Made by a program: the position numbers and the translations under genes
Shown: in pieces, positions 54,918 to 63,541 of the stretch
Position numbering within the stretch: position 1 is the stretch's first letter
Layout of the letters: the number at the start of each line of letters is the position of its first letter
Assembly (NCBI RefSeq): GCF_011601345.1
Contig: NZ_JAAORB010000008.1
Location: forward strand, 1 to 64,000
Source: Roseovarius gahaiensis
GTDB lineage: Bacteria; Pseudomonadota; Alphaproteobacteria; Rhodobacterales; Rhodobacteraceae
Direction of reading: 5' to 3'
DNA length: 64,000 bases
Notes under the pieces: generated by a model
What the model saw: only the letters and a program-made list of their open reading frames with translations
What the model was told of the DNA's origin: nothing
Databases searched by the model: none

Positions 54918-55962
54918 GGGGTCTACCCTTGTTTCTTTTCGGATCGCTGCCGATCCGCCACCGCGCCTTGATAAGGCTTTGGCCCGCGATGTGCCAGAGG
55001 CGGCCGCACTGTCACGCACCCGGCTTGCCCGGCTGATTTCCGAGGGCGCGGTGCAGGTCAACGGTGCCGCCATGGCCGACCCCAAGGCGCGTGTGACTGA
55101 GGGCGACCAGATCGACATCACCGTGCCGCAAGCCCAAGACAGCCATATCGCCCCCGAAGATATCACGCTGAACGTTGTGTTCGAGGATGACGACCTGATC
55201 GTCATCAATAAACCCCCCGGCATGGTCGTGCACCCCGCCCCCGGCAGCCCCGGCGGCACCTTGGTTAATGCGCTGCTGCATCACTGCGGTGATAGTTTGT
55301 CGGGTGTGGGCGGGGCCAAGCGCCCCGGCATCGTGCATCGCATCGACAAGGACACATCGGGCCTGCTGGTGGTGGCCAAATCTGATCGTGCGCATCATGG
55401 CTTGGCGGTGCAGTTCGAAAAACACAGCGTCGAACGCTATTATCGGGCGGCGGTTTATGGTGTGCCGAATGCCGCTGACCCGCGCCTGCGCGGTGTGCGC
55501 GGCGTCAGCTTTGAGGCAGGCAATATCATGAAAATCACCACCGGGCTGGCGCGCCATCGCACCGACCGGCAGAAACAGGCCGTGACCTTCGAGGGCGGAC
55601 GCCATGCCGTGACCCGGGCGCGCGTGGTGCAAAGTTTTGGCAAGCCGCCTGCCGCGTCGCTGGTGGAATGCTGGCTGGAAACCGGGCGCACCCATCAGAT
55701 CAGGGTGCATATGGCCCATGCGGGCCATGGCCTGATCGGTGATCCGGTCTATGGCGGGCGACGCAAACTGCCTCTGCGGGCTTTGCCGCAGACGGCGCTG
55801 GATGCTGTTGGCCGGTTTTCACGACAAGCATTGCATGCCGCTGTTTTGGGATTTGAACACCCGGTTTCCGGCGAAAACCTTAGGTTTGAGGCCCCTTTGC
55901 CCGATGATATGGCAAATTTGCTAAGCTATCTGGGCGACGGCGCTGCGCGCACGGATGCGTGA
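54916..55962 (+). CDS. rluD: Pseudouridine synthase (RluA/RluD family)
   Basis: A 348-aa enzyme with an N-terminal S4 RNA-binding domain (LDKALARDVPEAAALSRTRLARLI, in pieces) and the RluA-type catalytic core. HRIDKDTSGLLVVAK carries the catalytic aspartate (D144). TGRTHQIRVHMAHAGHGLIGDPVYGG is the second signature, given in part. It is probably RluD, modifying 23S rRNA helix 69, but RluC-like specificity cannot be excluded. The ATG at 54916 overlaps the start codon of the divergent DUF6476 gene within CCATGG, and no alternative start was found. Confidence 0.88.
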   Translation: MGSTLVSFRIAADPPPRLDKALARDVPEAAALSRTRLARLISEGAVQVNGAAMADPKARVTEGDQIDITVPQAQDSHIAPEDITLNVVFEDDDLIVINKPPGMVVHPAPGSPGGTLVNALLHHCGDSLSGVGGAKRPGIVHRIDKDTSGLLVVAKSDRAHHGLAVQFEKHSVERYYRAAVYGVPNAADPRLRGVRGVSFEAGNIMKITTGLARHRTDRQKQAVTFEGGRHAVTRARVVQSFGKPPAASLVECWLETGRTHQIRVHMAHAGHGLIGDPVYGGRRKLPLRALPQTALDAVGRFSRQALHAAVLGFEHPVSGENLRFEAPLPDDMANLLSYLGDGAARTDA

Positions 55963-56032
55963 AGACCTGTCACATTTATCCTAAATTAACCCAAGTCCCG
56001 TCATTTTCCGTTAACATCCATAAGGCATGACC

Positions 56033-56061
56033 CTTGAAAACAGGTCGTTAGACGCCCAGAT
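56033..56061 (+). promoter_or_regulatory. Candidate heat-shock-type promoter of rpoH
   Basis: CTTGAA (56033-56038), 17 bases, CCAGAT (56056-56061) resembles alphaproteobacterial RpoH promoters (CTTG at -35, CCATAT-like -10). It would start transcription about 30 bases before the GTG start. Auto-regulation is inferred. Confidence 0.35.
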
Positions 56062-56096
56062 GAATGTTAACATCCTAAACATCGGGAGGGACATTG

Positions 56097-56993
56097 GTGA
56101 GTAATTACGCAAATCTACCGGCCCCCACGCCGGAAGGCGGCTTGAACCGCTATATGCAGGAAATCCGCAAGTTTCCTCTTCTGCAACCGGAAGAGGAATA
56201 CATGCTGGCCAAACGTTGGGCCGAGGAACAAGACACCGAGGCCGCACACAAGATGGTCACCAGCCACCTGCGGTTGGCGGCCAAGATTGCCATGGGCTAC
56301 CGCGGCTATGGCCTGCCCACAGCCGAGGTGATTTCCGAGGCGAATGTTGGCCTGATGCAGGCGGTCAAGCGGTTTGACCCTGAAAAAGGCTTTCGCCTTG
56401 CCACCTATGCCATGTGGTGGATCCGCGCCAGCATTCAGGAATACATCCTGCGCAGTTGGTCGATGGTGAAACTTGGCACCACCTCGGGCCAGAAAAAACT
56501 GTTCTTCAACCTTCGCAAGGCGAAGGCCAAGATTGGCGCTTTGGAAGAGGGCGACCTGCGCCCTGAGAACGTCAAGCAGATTGCCCATGATCTCGGCGTC
56601 ACCGAGACTGAGGTGATTTCGATGAACCGGCGCATGTCGGGCGGCGATGCTTCGCTGAACGCTACGGTCGGCTCCGAGGGCGAAGGCACGATGGAGTGGC
56701 AGGATTGGCTGGAAGATGAAAGCGCCGATCAGGCCGCTGATTATGAAAAACGTGATGAATTGGATGCGCGCCGCGAAATGCTGGCGGCGGCGATGGACGT
56801 TCTTAATGACCGCGAGCGTGATATCCTGACGCAGCGCCGCCTTAGCGATAAGACCATCACGCTGGAAGATCTTAGCACGCAATATGATGTCAGCCGCGAA
56901 CGGATTCGGCAAATCGAGGTGCGCGCCTTTGAAAAGCTGCAAAAACGGATGCGCGACTTGGCGGCTGAGAAAGGGATGCTGTCCGCAACCTGA
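56097..56993 (+). CDS. rpoH: RNA polymerase sigma factor RpoH (sigma-32)
   Basis: A 298-aa heat-shock sigma factor. Region 2 is LRLAAKIAMGYRGYGLP to ATYAMWWIRASIQEYILRSWSMV; the RpoH box is GQKKLFFNLRKAKAK; region 4 is LNDRERDILTQRRLSDKTITLEDLSTQYDVSRERIRQIEVRAFEKLQ (each named in part). It directs heat-shock transcription. The start is GTG at 56097, six bases after GGAGGG; a TTG one codon upstream is too close to it. It has its own upstream promoter region and an intrinsic terminator. Confidence 0.95.
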   Translation: MSNYANLPAPTPEGGLNRYMQEIRKFPLLQPEEEYMLAKRWAEEQDTEAAHKMVTSHLRLAAKIAMGYRGYGLPTAEVISEANVGLMQAVKRFDPEKGFRLATYAMWWIRASIQEYILRSWSMVKLGTTSGQKKLFFNLRKAKAKIGALEEGDLRPENVKQIAHDLGVTETEVISMNRRMSGGDASLNATVGSEGEGTMEWQDWLEDESADQAADYEKRDELDARREMLAAAMDVLNDRERDILTQRRLSDKTITLEDLSTQYDVSRERIRQIEVRAFEKLQKRMRDLAAEKGMLSAT

Positions 56994-57022
56994 CCGCTTG
57001 CGCGAAACATCGTAAAAGCTTT

Positions 57023-57053
57023 AGCTTCTGCCGTGTATCGGCAGAAGCTTTTC
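57023..57053 (+). terminator. Intrinsic terminator of rpoH
   Basis: An 11-bp perfect stem (AGCTTCTGCCG at 57023-57033 with CGGCAGAAGCT at 57039-57049), loop TGTAT, followed by TTTTCTT. It lies 30 bases past the rpoH stop. Confidence 0.85.
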
Positions 57054-57067
57054 TTGGGAGTGGTCAT

Positions 57068-58123
57068 GTGAGTATCCTGCGAACCGTGCGACTTGGCCGG
57101 GTCTGGCTGTTGGGCGGGGTGATGGCTCTTGCGGCCTGCGCGCCCCGAGAAACCGCCTTGCGTGGTGCACCACACCCCGATGCAACTATTCAACCCATCC
57201 ACATTGCCACCTTGCGCCCGTTTGACGCGACCGGGCAGGCCTTTGGCATGCTGCGTGCGGATCGTCTCAATTATTTCCGTGCGGATGTCTCGGTGCCGCC
57301 AACCCATCAGGTGGGACAGATCGAATGGCCTGACGAACAGCCGAACGCGGCAACCGATTTCGTCGTGACCAAGACCGAAATCTTGGAAGGACAGGCGGGG
57401 CTTGTGCGCGACCTGCGCCGCACCGGCACCGGGCCTGAAACCCTTGTCTTTGTTCACGGTTACAACAACACCCTGTCCGATTCGATGTATCGGCTGGCCC
57501 AGATTCGTGCGGATTTCGATTTGACCATGCCGTCGGTGCTGTTTTCATGGCCATCGGCGGGGGACCCGCGTGGCTATATCTATGACCGCGACAGCGTGTT
57601 GTATTCCCGAGATGCGTTCCTGTCGGTGCTGGATGCGCTGGCCACCGCGCCGAATGAGAAAGTGCTGTTACTGGCACATTCCATGGGGTCGCAACTGGTT
57701 ATGGAAACGCTGCGACAGGCGGCCATACGCGGTGATCATGCGTTGCTTGGCCGGATCAGCGGTGTTGTTCTGATGTCGCCCGATATCGACCCCGAATTAT
57801 TTCAAAAGCAGGCGCAAGCCATAGGCCAACTGCCACAACCCTTTCTGATCTTCACCACCCGTCAGGACCGTGCCTTGTCGGTCGCCGGGTGGCTGACCGG
57901 GCGCAAGCCCCGGCTGGGCCTGATCGACGGCCCGGAGAAAGTGCAGGGTCTGGATGTCAAAGTGATCGATTTCACCGCGCTTGCCGATGGCGCAGGCTAC
58001 AATCACTTTGTGCCGGTCACGGCACCCGCAGCCGTCGAATTGCTGCGGGGGATGATTGCCGAAAGCGGGTCGGGCGGTGATTTTTCCGATTACATGGTTC
58101 TTGTGCCGAAAGCCGCGCAGTGA
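57068..58123 (+). CDS. DUF900-like alpha/beta hydrolase lipoprotein
   Basis: A 351-aa protein. The N-terminus has a hydrophobic segment ending LAACAPRE, a plausible lipobox, so it may be a lipoprotein. The alpha/beta hydrolase core contains LVFVHGYNNTLSDSMYR (oxyanion region), LLLAHSMGSQLVMETL (nucleophile elbow GHSMG-like), and a C-terminal histidine near YNHFVPVTAP. DUF900-type hydrolases are uncharacterised. The start is GTG 57068; no SD is obvious. It follows the rpoH terminator. Confidence 0.78.
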   Translation: MSILRTVRLGRVWLLGGVMALAACAPRETALRGAPHPDATIQPIHIATLRPFDATGQAFGMLRADRLNYFRADVSVPPTHQVGQIEWPDEQPNAATDFVVTKTEILEGQAGLVRDLRRTGTGPETLVFVHGYNNTLSDSMYRLAQIRADFDLTMPSVLFSWPSAGDPRGYIYDRDSVLYSRDAFLSVLDALATAPNEKVLLLAHSMGSQLVMETLRQAAIRGDHALLGRISGVVLMSPDIDPELFQKQAQAIGQLPQPFLIFTTRQDRALSVAGWLTGRKPRLGLIDGPEKVQGLDVKVIDFTALADGAGYNHFVPVTAPAAVELLRGMIAESGSGGDFSDYMVLVPKAAQ

Positions 58124-58145
58124 TGCGCTGCCCCCTGTCTGGGCC

Positions 58146-59966
58146 TTAGCCCTCCATCGCTTCCAACTCGTCAATCAGACGCGAGATCATGCTGAGCCCC
58201 TTGTCCCAGAACGCGGGGTCGCTGGCATCCAGCCCGAAAGGCGCCAGCAACTCTTTGTGATGCTTCGATCCCCCGGCCTTCAGCATATCGAAATATTTGT
58301 CCTGAAACCCTTCGGGGGCTTCTTCGTAAACGGCGTAGAGCGCATTCACCAAGCCATCGCCGAAAGCATAGGCGTAAACGTAAAACGGCGAATGCACGAA
58401 ATGCGGGATATAGGCCCAGAACGTTTCGTATCCGTCCATGAAATCAAACGCCGGGCCAAGGGATTCGGCCTGAACCGACATCCACAGGGCATTAATGTCA
58501 TCGGGTGTCAGCTCGCCCCCACGGCGGGCGGCGTGCAACTTGCATTCAAAGTCGTAGAACGCGATCTGGCGCACCACGGTGTTGATCATATCCTCGACCT
58601 TGCCCGCCAGAAGCACCTTGCGCTCGGTGTCACTGGCCGCTTTGTCCAGCATCTTGCGGAAGGTCAGCATCTCGCCGAACACACTGGCGGTTTCGGCCAG
58701 CGTCAGCGGGGTGTTGGCCAGCAATTCGCCCTGATCGGCGGCCAAGACTTGGTGCACACCATGGCCCAATTCATGCGCCAGCGTCATCACATCGCGGGGT
58801 TTGCCCAGATAGTTCAGCATCACATAGGGGTGCACATCCGTTACCGTGGGATGCGCAAACGCTCCCGGCGCTTTGCCGGGTTTGACGCCGGCATCAATCC
58901 AACCCTTCGAAAAGAAAGGGTTTGCCAGATCGCCCATGCGCGGATCGAAGGCCGAATAGGCCTCCATTACGATATCGCGGGCGCTGTCCCAATCGACGGT
59001 CTTGGTGTCCTCGATCGGCAGCGGCGCGTTGCGGTCCCACACCTGCATCCGGTCCAAGCCCAGCCATTTGCGCTTTAGCTCGTAATACCGGTGGCTCAGC
59101 TTGGGATAGGCGGCCACCACCGCATCGCGCAGCGCCTCGACCACCTCGGGCTCAACATCGTTGGACAGGTGCCGCCCGGTTTGCGGGGTGGACATGCCGC
59201 GCCAACGGTCGATCACCTCTTTTTCCTTGGCCGCCGTGTTGTGAACACGGCTAAAGGTGCGGATGTTCTGGCCAAACACCCGCGCCAATTCACGCGCACC
59301 GGCCTCGCGTTTGCGGCGGTCTTGATCTGTCAGCAGGTTCAGCGTGGCCTCGATCCCCAACTCTTCGTCGTCGATGGTAAAGGTCAGACCGGCAATGGTT
59401 TCATCGAACAGGCGTTCCCAAGCATCGCCGACAACGCCCATGTCATGCAGGAATTTTTCAAGTTCATCCGACAGTTGGTAGGGTTTCATTGCACGGATAC
59501 GATCCAGCACCGGCTTGTAGCGGGCCAAGTCGCCATCCTCGGCATACATCGTCGTCAGCGCGTCTTCGTCCAGCCGGTTCAGTTCCAGTGTGAAAAACAC
59601 CAAGGGCGTGGTGTAGTTGGTGATCTTTTCCTGACAGTCGGACATGAACTTGGCCCGGTCGCCATCGGTGGTGTGCTGATAATAGCGTAACCCCGCATAG
59701 GACATCACCCGCCCGGCGATGTTGCTGATCTTTTCATCGCGTTTGATGCACTCCAACAGCCCTGCCGCATCAAGATCGGCCAGTTTTCCCTCGTAATCCT
59801 TGGCGAAATCGGCGCAGGCCTGTTCAAGCCAGTCCAGATCGCGCTTTAATTCGGGTGCGTCGGGGCTGGGGTAAAGATCCGTCAGATCCCATTCCGGCAA
59901 GCGCCCCAAAGCGTCGTCGCCTGAAGGTGCGTTGGCGTCATGAAGGGGGGTGGGCAGATGGAACAT
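58146..59966 (-). CDS. pepF: M3 family oligoendopeptidase F
   Basis: A 606-aa zinc peptidase of the thimet family that degrades short peptides in the cytosol. HELGH (398-402) with the surrounding LAHELGHGVHQVLA is the HExxH zinc motif; the third ligand glutamate is in SVFGEMLTF. The N-terminal part, LPEWDLTDLYPS, is typical of bacterial PepF. The start at 59966 has an AGGAG site; the upstream extension has no support. It lies 59 bases downstream of the DNA ligase gene. Confidence 0.93.
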   Translation of the reverse strand: MFHLPTPLHDANAPSGDDALGRLPEWDLTDLYPSPDAPELKRDLDWLEQACADFAKDYEGKLADLDAAGLLECIKRDEKISNIAGRVMSYAGLRYYQHTTDGDRAKFMSDCQEKITNYTTPLVFFTLELNRLDEDALTTMYAEDGDLARYKPVLDRIRAMKPYQLSDELEKFLHDMGVVGDAWERLFDETIAGLTFTIDDEELGIEATLNLLTDQDRRKREAGARELARVFGQNIRTFSRVHNTAAKEKEVIDRWRGMSTPQTGRHLSNDVEPEVVEALRDAVVAAYPKLSHRYYELKRKWLGLDRMQVWDRNAPLPIEDTKTVDWDSARDIVMEAYSAFDPRMGDLANPFFSKGWIDAGVKPGKAPGAFAHPTVTDVHPYVMLNYLGKPRDVMTLAHELGHGVHQVLAADQGELLANTPLTLAETASVFGEMLTFRKMLDKAASDTERKVLLAGKVEDMINTVVRQIAFYDFECKLHAARRGGELTPDDINALWMSVQAESLGPAFDFMDGYETFWAYIPHFVHSPFYVYAYAFGDGLVNALYAVYEEAPEGFQDKYFDMLKAGGSKHHKELLAPFGLDASDPAFWDKGLSMISRLIDELEAMEG

Positions 59967-60025
59967 GCGGGAAACTCCTGTGATTTCGATCAGACATATG
60001 GCCCCTTGGTCCATGTCTCAAGGCT

Positions 60026-61618
60026 TCATCCGAATTGCGCCAGCATATCGCGCAGGTCTTGCAATGTGTTGGCCTCGGCCACGGGTTTATCGTGACGCCA
60101 GCGTTTCATGCGGGGAAACCGCAACGCAACGCCGGATTTATGCCGGGGTGAGGGCGCGATGCCCTCAAATGCAATCTCGAACACATGTTCGGGGCGCACC
60201 TGCCGGACGGGGCCGAACCGTTGCAGCGTGTTCTTGCGCACCCATGCCGTGATCTGTCGAAATTCGGCATCGGTCAGCCCGGAATAGGCCTTGGTGAAGG
60301 GCACCAGATCGTTGCCATCCCACACCGCAAATGTGAAATCGGTGAACAGATTGGCCCGCCGCCCGTGGCCCTGCTGCGCATAGATCATCACCGCGTCCAG
60401 CGTCAGCGGGTCCAGCTTCCATTTCCACCAATCGCCTTTCTTGCGCCCGGCGTGATATGGGCTGTCCTTGTGCTTTAGCATCACGCCTTCGGCCCTATGG
60501 GTGCGCGCATCGGCGCGTTGATTTGCCAGATCGGACCAATCGGTAAAGGTCAAAGGCTGTGAGGCGCGGATTGGTGCCTCTGCGGGCAGGTTGGCCAGCA
60601 TCGTATCAAGGCGCGCCCGGCGCGTGGCAAAGGGCAGGTGGCGCAGGTCTTGGCCGTTGTCTTCCAGAAGGTCATAGGCCATCAGAATAACCGGCGCTTC
60701 GGTCAGCAGTGTCTTGGGCACGGTTTTGCGCCCGATGCGTTTTTGCAAGGCGTTGAAGGGCAGGGGGGCGCTGCCATCAAAGGCCAGCAATTCACCATCC
60801 AGAACCGTGCCATCGGGCAATATCTCGGCGGCATCGGCGAACTCGGGGAAACGATCGGTCATCAACTCTTCGCCGCGTGACCAAACAAAATGCGTGCCTT
60901 GCCGCACGATCACCTGCCCCCGGATGCCGTCCCATTTCCATTCGGCCAGCCAGTCAGTCGGCGGGCCAAGGGTATCGGGCGTGTCGTCCAACCCATGCGC
61001 CAGACAGAACGGGTAGGGGCGCGACGCCTGTGCGGTGCTGTCTGGGCTCTCGATCAGATCGTGAAAACTGGTGCTGTCCGGCGTCCAGTCGCCCATCAGG
61101 CGATGCGCCAGCTCGGCTTCGTCCCGGCCGGTGGCTTGGGCAAGGGCGCGGGTCATCAGCTTGCGGCTGATCCCGACGCGAAAGCCGCCGGTCAGCAGTT
61201 TGTTGAACACCATGCGTTCGGTCGGCAGCATCTGGTCCCATGCGTCCAGCACGGCGGCCATGCGCGCGCTGTCGTCGGCTGTATCAAGGGCGCGCAGCCG
61301 CATGATCCACGTGGTCAGGCTGTCGTCATGTGTCGCCGTTGGCGCGGGCAAAACCAATGCAATGGTTTCGGCCAGATCGCCAACGATGGGATAGCTTTCC
61401 TCGAACAGCCAAAGGGGAATGCCCGCGCGTTCGGCGGCCCATTCACGCAGGCGGGTGGTGGTGACGGCCCGGCGCGGCCGACGCCCCGAGAACAGCGCGA
61501 TTGTCCATAACTTGTCATCATCCGGCGCATCACGGAAATAGGCGGCCAAGGCGGCCACCTTGGCGTTGGTTTTGGTGGTTTGGTCAATGGCGGTGAACAG
61601 GGCGGCAAAGCGTTTCAT
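60026..61618 (-). CDS. ATP-dependent DNA ligase
   Basis: A 530-aa ligase. WKWDGIRGQV holds the adenylated lysine K228 of the KxDG motif. RAEGVMLKHKDSPYHAGRKKGDWWKWK covers motifs IV and V (given in part: EGVMLKHKDSPY). The C-terminal OB domain is present, ending in RFPRMKRWRHDKP. It belongs to the ATP-dependent ligases paired with a ligase-associated exonuclease, a bacterial repair set in addition to NAD-dependent LigA. The start overlaps the exonuclease stop by four bases. Confidence 0.9.
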   Translation of the reverse strand: MKRFAALFTAIDQTTKTNAKVAALAAYFRDAPDDDKLWTIALFSGRRPRRAVTTTRLREWAAERAGIPLWLFEESYPIVGDLAETIALVLPAPTATHDDSLTTWIMRLRALDTADDSARMAAVLDAWDQMLPTERMVFNKLLTGGFRVGISRKLMTRALAQATGRDEAELAHRLMGDWTPDSTSFHDLIESPDSTAQASRPYPFCLAHGLDDTPDTLGPPTDWLAEWKWDGIRGQVIVRQGTHFVWSRGEELMTDRFPEFADAAEILPDGTVLDGELLAFDGSAPLPFNALQKRIGRKTVPKTLLTEAPVILMAYDLLEDNGQDLRHLPFATRRARLDTMLANLPAEAPIRASQPLTFTDWSDLANQRADARTHRAEGVMLKHKDSPYHAGRKKGDWWKWKLDPLTLDAVMIYAQQGHGRRANLFTDFTFAVWDGNDLVPFTKAYSGLTDAEFRQITAWVRKNTLQRFGPVRQVRPEHVFEIAFEGIAPSPRHKSGVALRFPRMKRWRHDKPVAEANTLQDLRDMLAQFG

Positions 61619-62616
61619 TCGCTTGCGGCCTCATCCAGCGTTTCGCCTGTGAACTCGGTCGGCACAACTTTGGCGTTGTATCCTTGCGAGGTTAGCCACC
61701 GCTTGAAGATATCAGTGTAGCCATGCGTGACATAGATATTTTCCGCACCAGTTTCCCTGATCGCCATGTTCAGGCCCGCCCAATCGGCGTGACCCGAGAT
61801 GACAAACCCACGATCCGCCGCGCGCCGCCGTCGCACGCCGCGCAGGCGCATCCAGCCACTTGCAAACCCGGTGGAGGCGGGGCGAAACCGGCGCGCCCAT
61901 GTGCTGTTCAATGCGCCGGGCGGGGCGATGATCAGGGCACCGGGATAGTCGCGCGCCTGTGTGTCAGGGGTCACTTGGATCGTGTCGGGCAATTGCAGCC
62001 CTTGGCCCCGCAAAACGGCATTGGTGTTTTCGACCGCGCCATGGGTCAGGATCGGTGCGATGTCCGGGTCAAGCAAGGACAAGACCCGCTGGGCCTTACC
62101 AAGGGCATAGGCCCCCAACAGGCTGAAGACGCCCTGTGCCGCGTTGTCGGCCCACCAAGCGTTGATCTCGGCGGCCACCTGATTCTCGCGTGGCCAGTTG
62201 AAGACCGGCAGGCCAAAGGTGCTTTCGGTGACAAAGCCATGGCAACGCAGCGGCTCAAACGGTGTGCTTAGGCGGTCCGCTTCGGTTTTATAATCGCCCG
62301 AGACAACCCAAATCTCGCCGCTGACCTCGAGTCTGATCTGGGCCGAGCCGGGCACATGGCCTGCCGGATGAAACGACACCCGCGCGTCGCCTATTTTGCG
62401 CGATTCGCCATAGGCTATGGTTTCAAGTGCTATATCCCCCAGCCTATGGCGCATCACCGGCGCGGCAAGGTCTGTTGCCAGATAGCGTTGGTGGCCGGGG
62501 CGGGCATGATCGGCATGGCCATGTGTAATCAGGGCGCGATCTACCGGCCGCCAAGGGTCGATAAAAAAATCCCCGGCCGGGCAATAAATGCCTTGTGGTG
62601 TGAACTCCAAAACCAT
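61615..62616 (-). CDS. Ligase-associated DNA exonuclease (MBL/beta-CASP-like)
   Basis: A 333-aa metallo-beta-lactamase-fold nuclease of the ligase-associated type. THGHADHARPGH (31-42) is an intact HxHxDH zinc motif. ADRGFVISGHADWAGL and YVTHGYTDIF are C-terminal metal motifs. It is translated ahead of the ligase with a four-base overlap. The helicase and phosphoesterase that complete the classical four-gene set are not in the window. Confidence 0.9.
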   Translation of the reverse strand: MVLEFTPQGIYCPAGDFFIDPWRPVDRALITHGHADHARPGHQRYLATDLAAPVMRHRLGDIALETIAYGESRKIGDARVSFHPAGHVPGSAQIRLEVSGEIWVVSGDYKTEADRLSTPFEPLRCHGFVTESTFGLPVFNWPRENQVAAEINAWWADNAAQGVFSLLGAYALGKAQRVLSLLDPDIAPILTHGAVENTNAVLRGQGLQLPDTIQVTPDTQARDYPGALIIAPPGALNSTWARRFRPASTGFASGWMRLRGVRRRRAADRGFVISGHADWAGLNMAIRETGAENIYVTHGYTDIFKRWLTSQGYNAKVVPTEFTGETLDEAASE

Positions 62617-62710
62617 GCCGGAACAATAGCGCGTGCAGAATGATCTGCCAGCCTCTTGCGCCGGGCGGACCAGCGGCTATCCTGCACGCGAAATGACAAG
62701 GGAATAGATC

Positions 62711-63541
62711 ATGCGGTTCGTCAGATACGGAGAGCCGGGACAGGAACGTCCCGGGATGCTGGATGCCGAGGGGCGCTTGCGCGACCTGTCAGGCGTTGTG
62801 CCGGATTTGGCGGGCGCGGTTCTGGGTAAACTTCCCAATATTGATCCCAACGGTCTGCCCTTGGTCGACGGGTCGCCGCGACTTGGCCCGCCGGTTGGGC
62901 AGATTGGGAAATTTATTTGCATCGGGCTGAATTACTCGGATCACGCGGCAGAGCTTGGTGCGACACCGCCGGATCACCCCGTGGTTTTCATGAAAGCCAC
63001 GTCGGCGATTTGTGGGCCGAACGACACAATTCTTATGCCCCGGGGATCACAGAAAACCGATTGGGAGGTCGAACTGGCCATCGTGATCGGCAAACCGGCC
63101 AAATATGTGTCCGAGGCCGATGCCATGGACCATGTGGCCGGTTTCTGCATCGCCAATGACGTGTCAGAGCGTAGCTTTCAGATGGAGCTTTCCGGTCAGT
63201 GGACCAAGGGCAAAAGCGCTGACACGTTCGGCCCGATCGGGCCATGGTTGGTCACCCCGGACGAGATGGGCGATCTGGACGATCTGGACCTTTCGCTTGA
63301 GGTGAATGGCGAGCGGATGCAAACCGGCAGCAGCCGCTACATGATTTTCCCGATCCCTTTGATCGTGTCACATCTGAGCCACGTCATGAGCCTGCACCCC
63401 GGCGACGTGATTGCCACCGGCACACCGCCCGGCGTGGGCATGGGCATGACACCGCCACGCTTCCTGAGCGAAGGGGATGAGGTGGTTGCAAAAATCAGCG
63501 GCCTTGGCGAACAACGGCTGACGGTCGGGCGGGACGGCTGA
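62711..63541 (+). CDS. Fumarylacetoacetate hydrolase family protein
   Basis: A 276-aa enzyme with the FAH fold, where a divalent metal supports hydrolysis, decarboxylation or isomerisation of beta-keto or oxalo compounds. IGLNYSDHAAELG, FMKATSAICGPND, WEVELAIVIGK and ANDVSERSFQ carry the metal acidic residues. SSRYMIFPIPLIVSHLSHV and GDVIATGTPPGVG complete the family signature. The exact substrate cannot be read. It is divergent from the exonuclease. Confidence 0.88.
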   Translation: MRFVRYGEPGQERPGMLDAEGRLRDLSGVVPDLAGAVLGKLPNIDPNGLPLVDGSPRLGPPVGQIGKFICIGLNYSDHAAELGATPPDHPVVFMKATSAICGPNDTILMPRGSQKTDWEVELAIVIGKPAKYVSEADAMDHVAGFCIANDVSERSFQMELSGQWTKGKSADTFGPIGPWLVTPDEMGDLDDLDLSLEVNGERMQTGSSRYMIFPIPLIVSHLSHVMSLHPGDVIATGTPPGVGMGMTPPRFLSEGDEVVAKISGLGEQRLTVGRDG

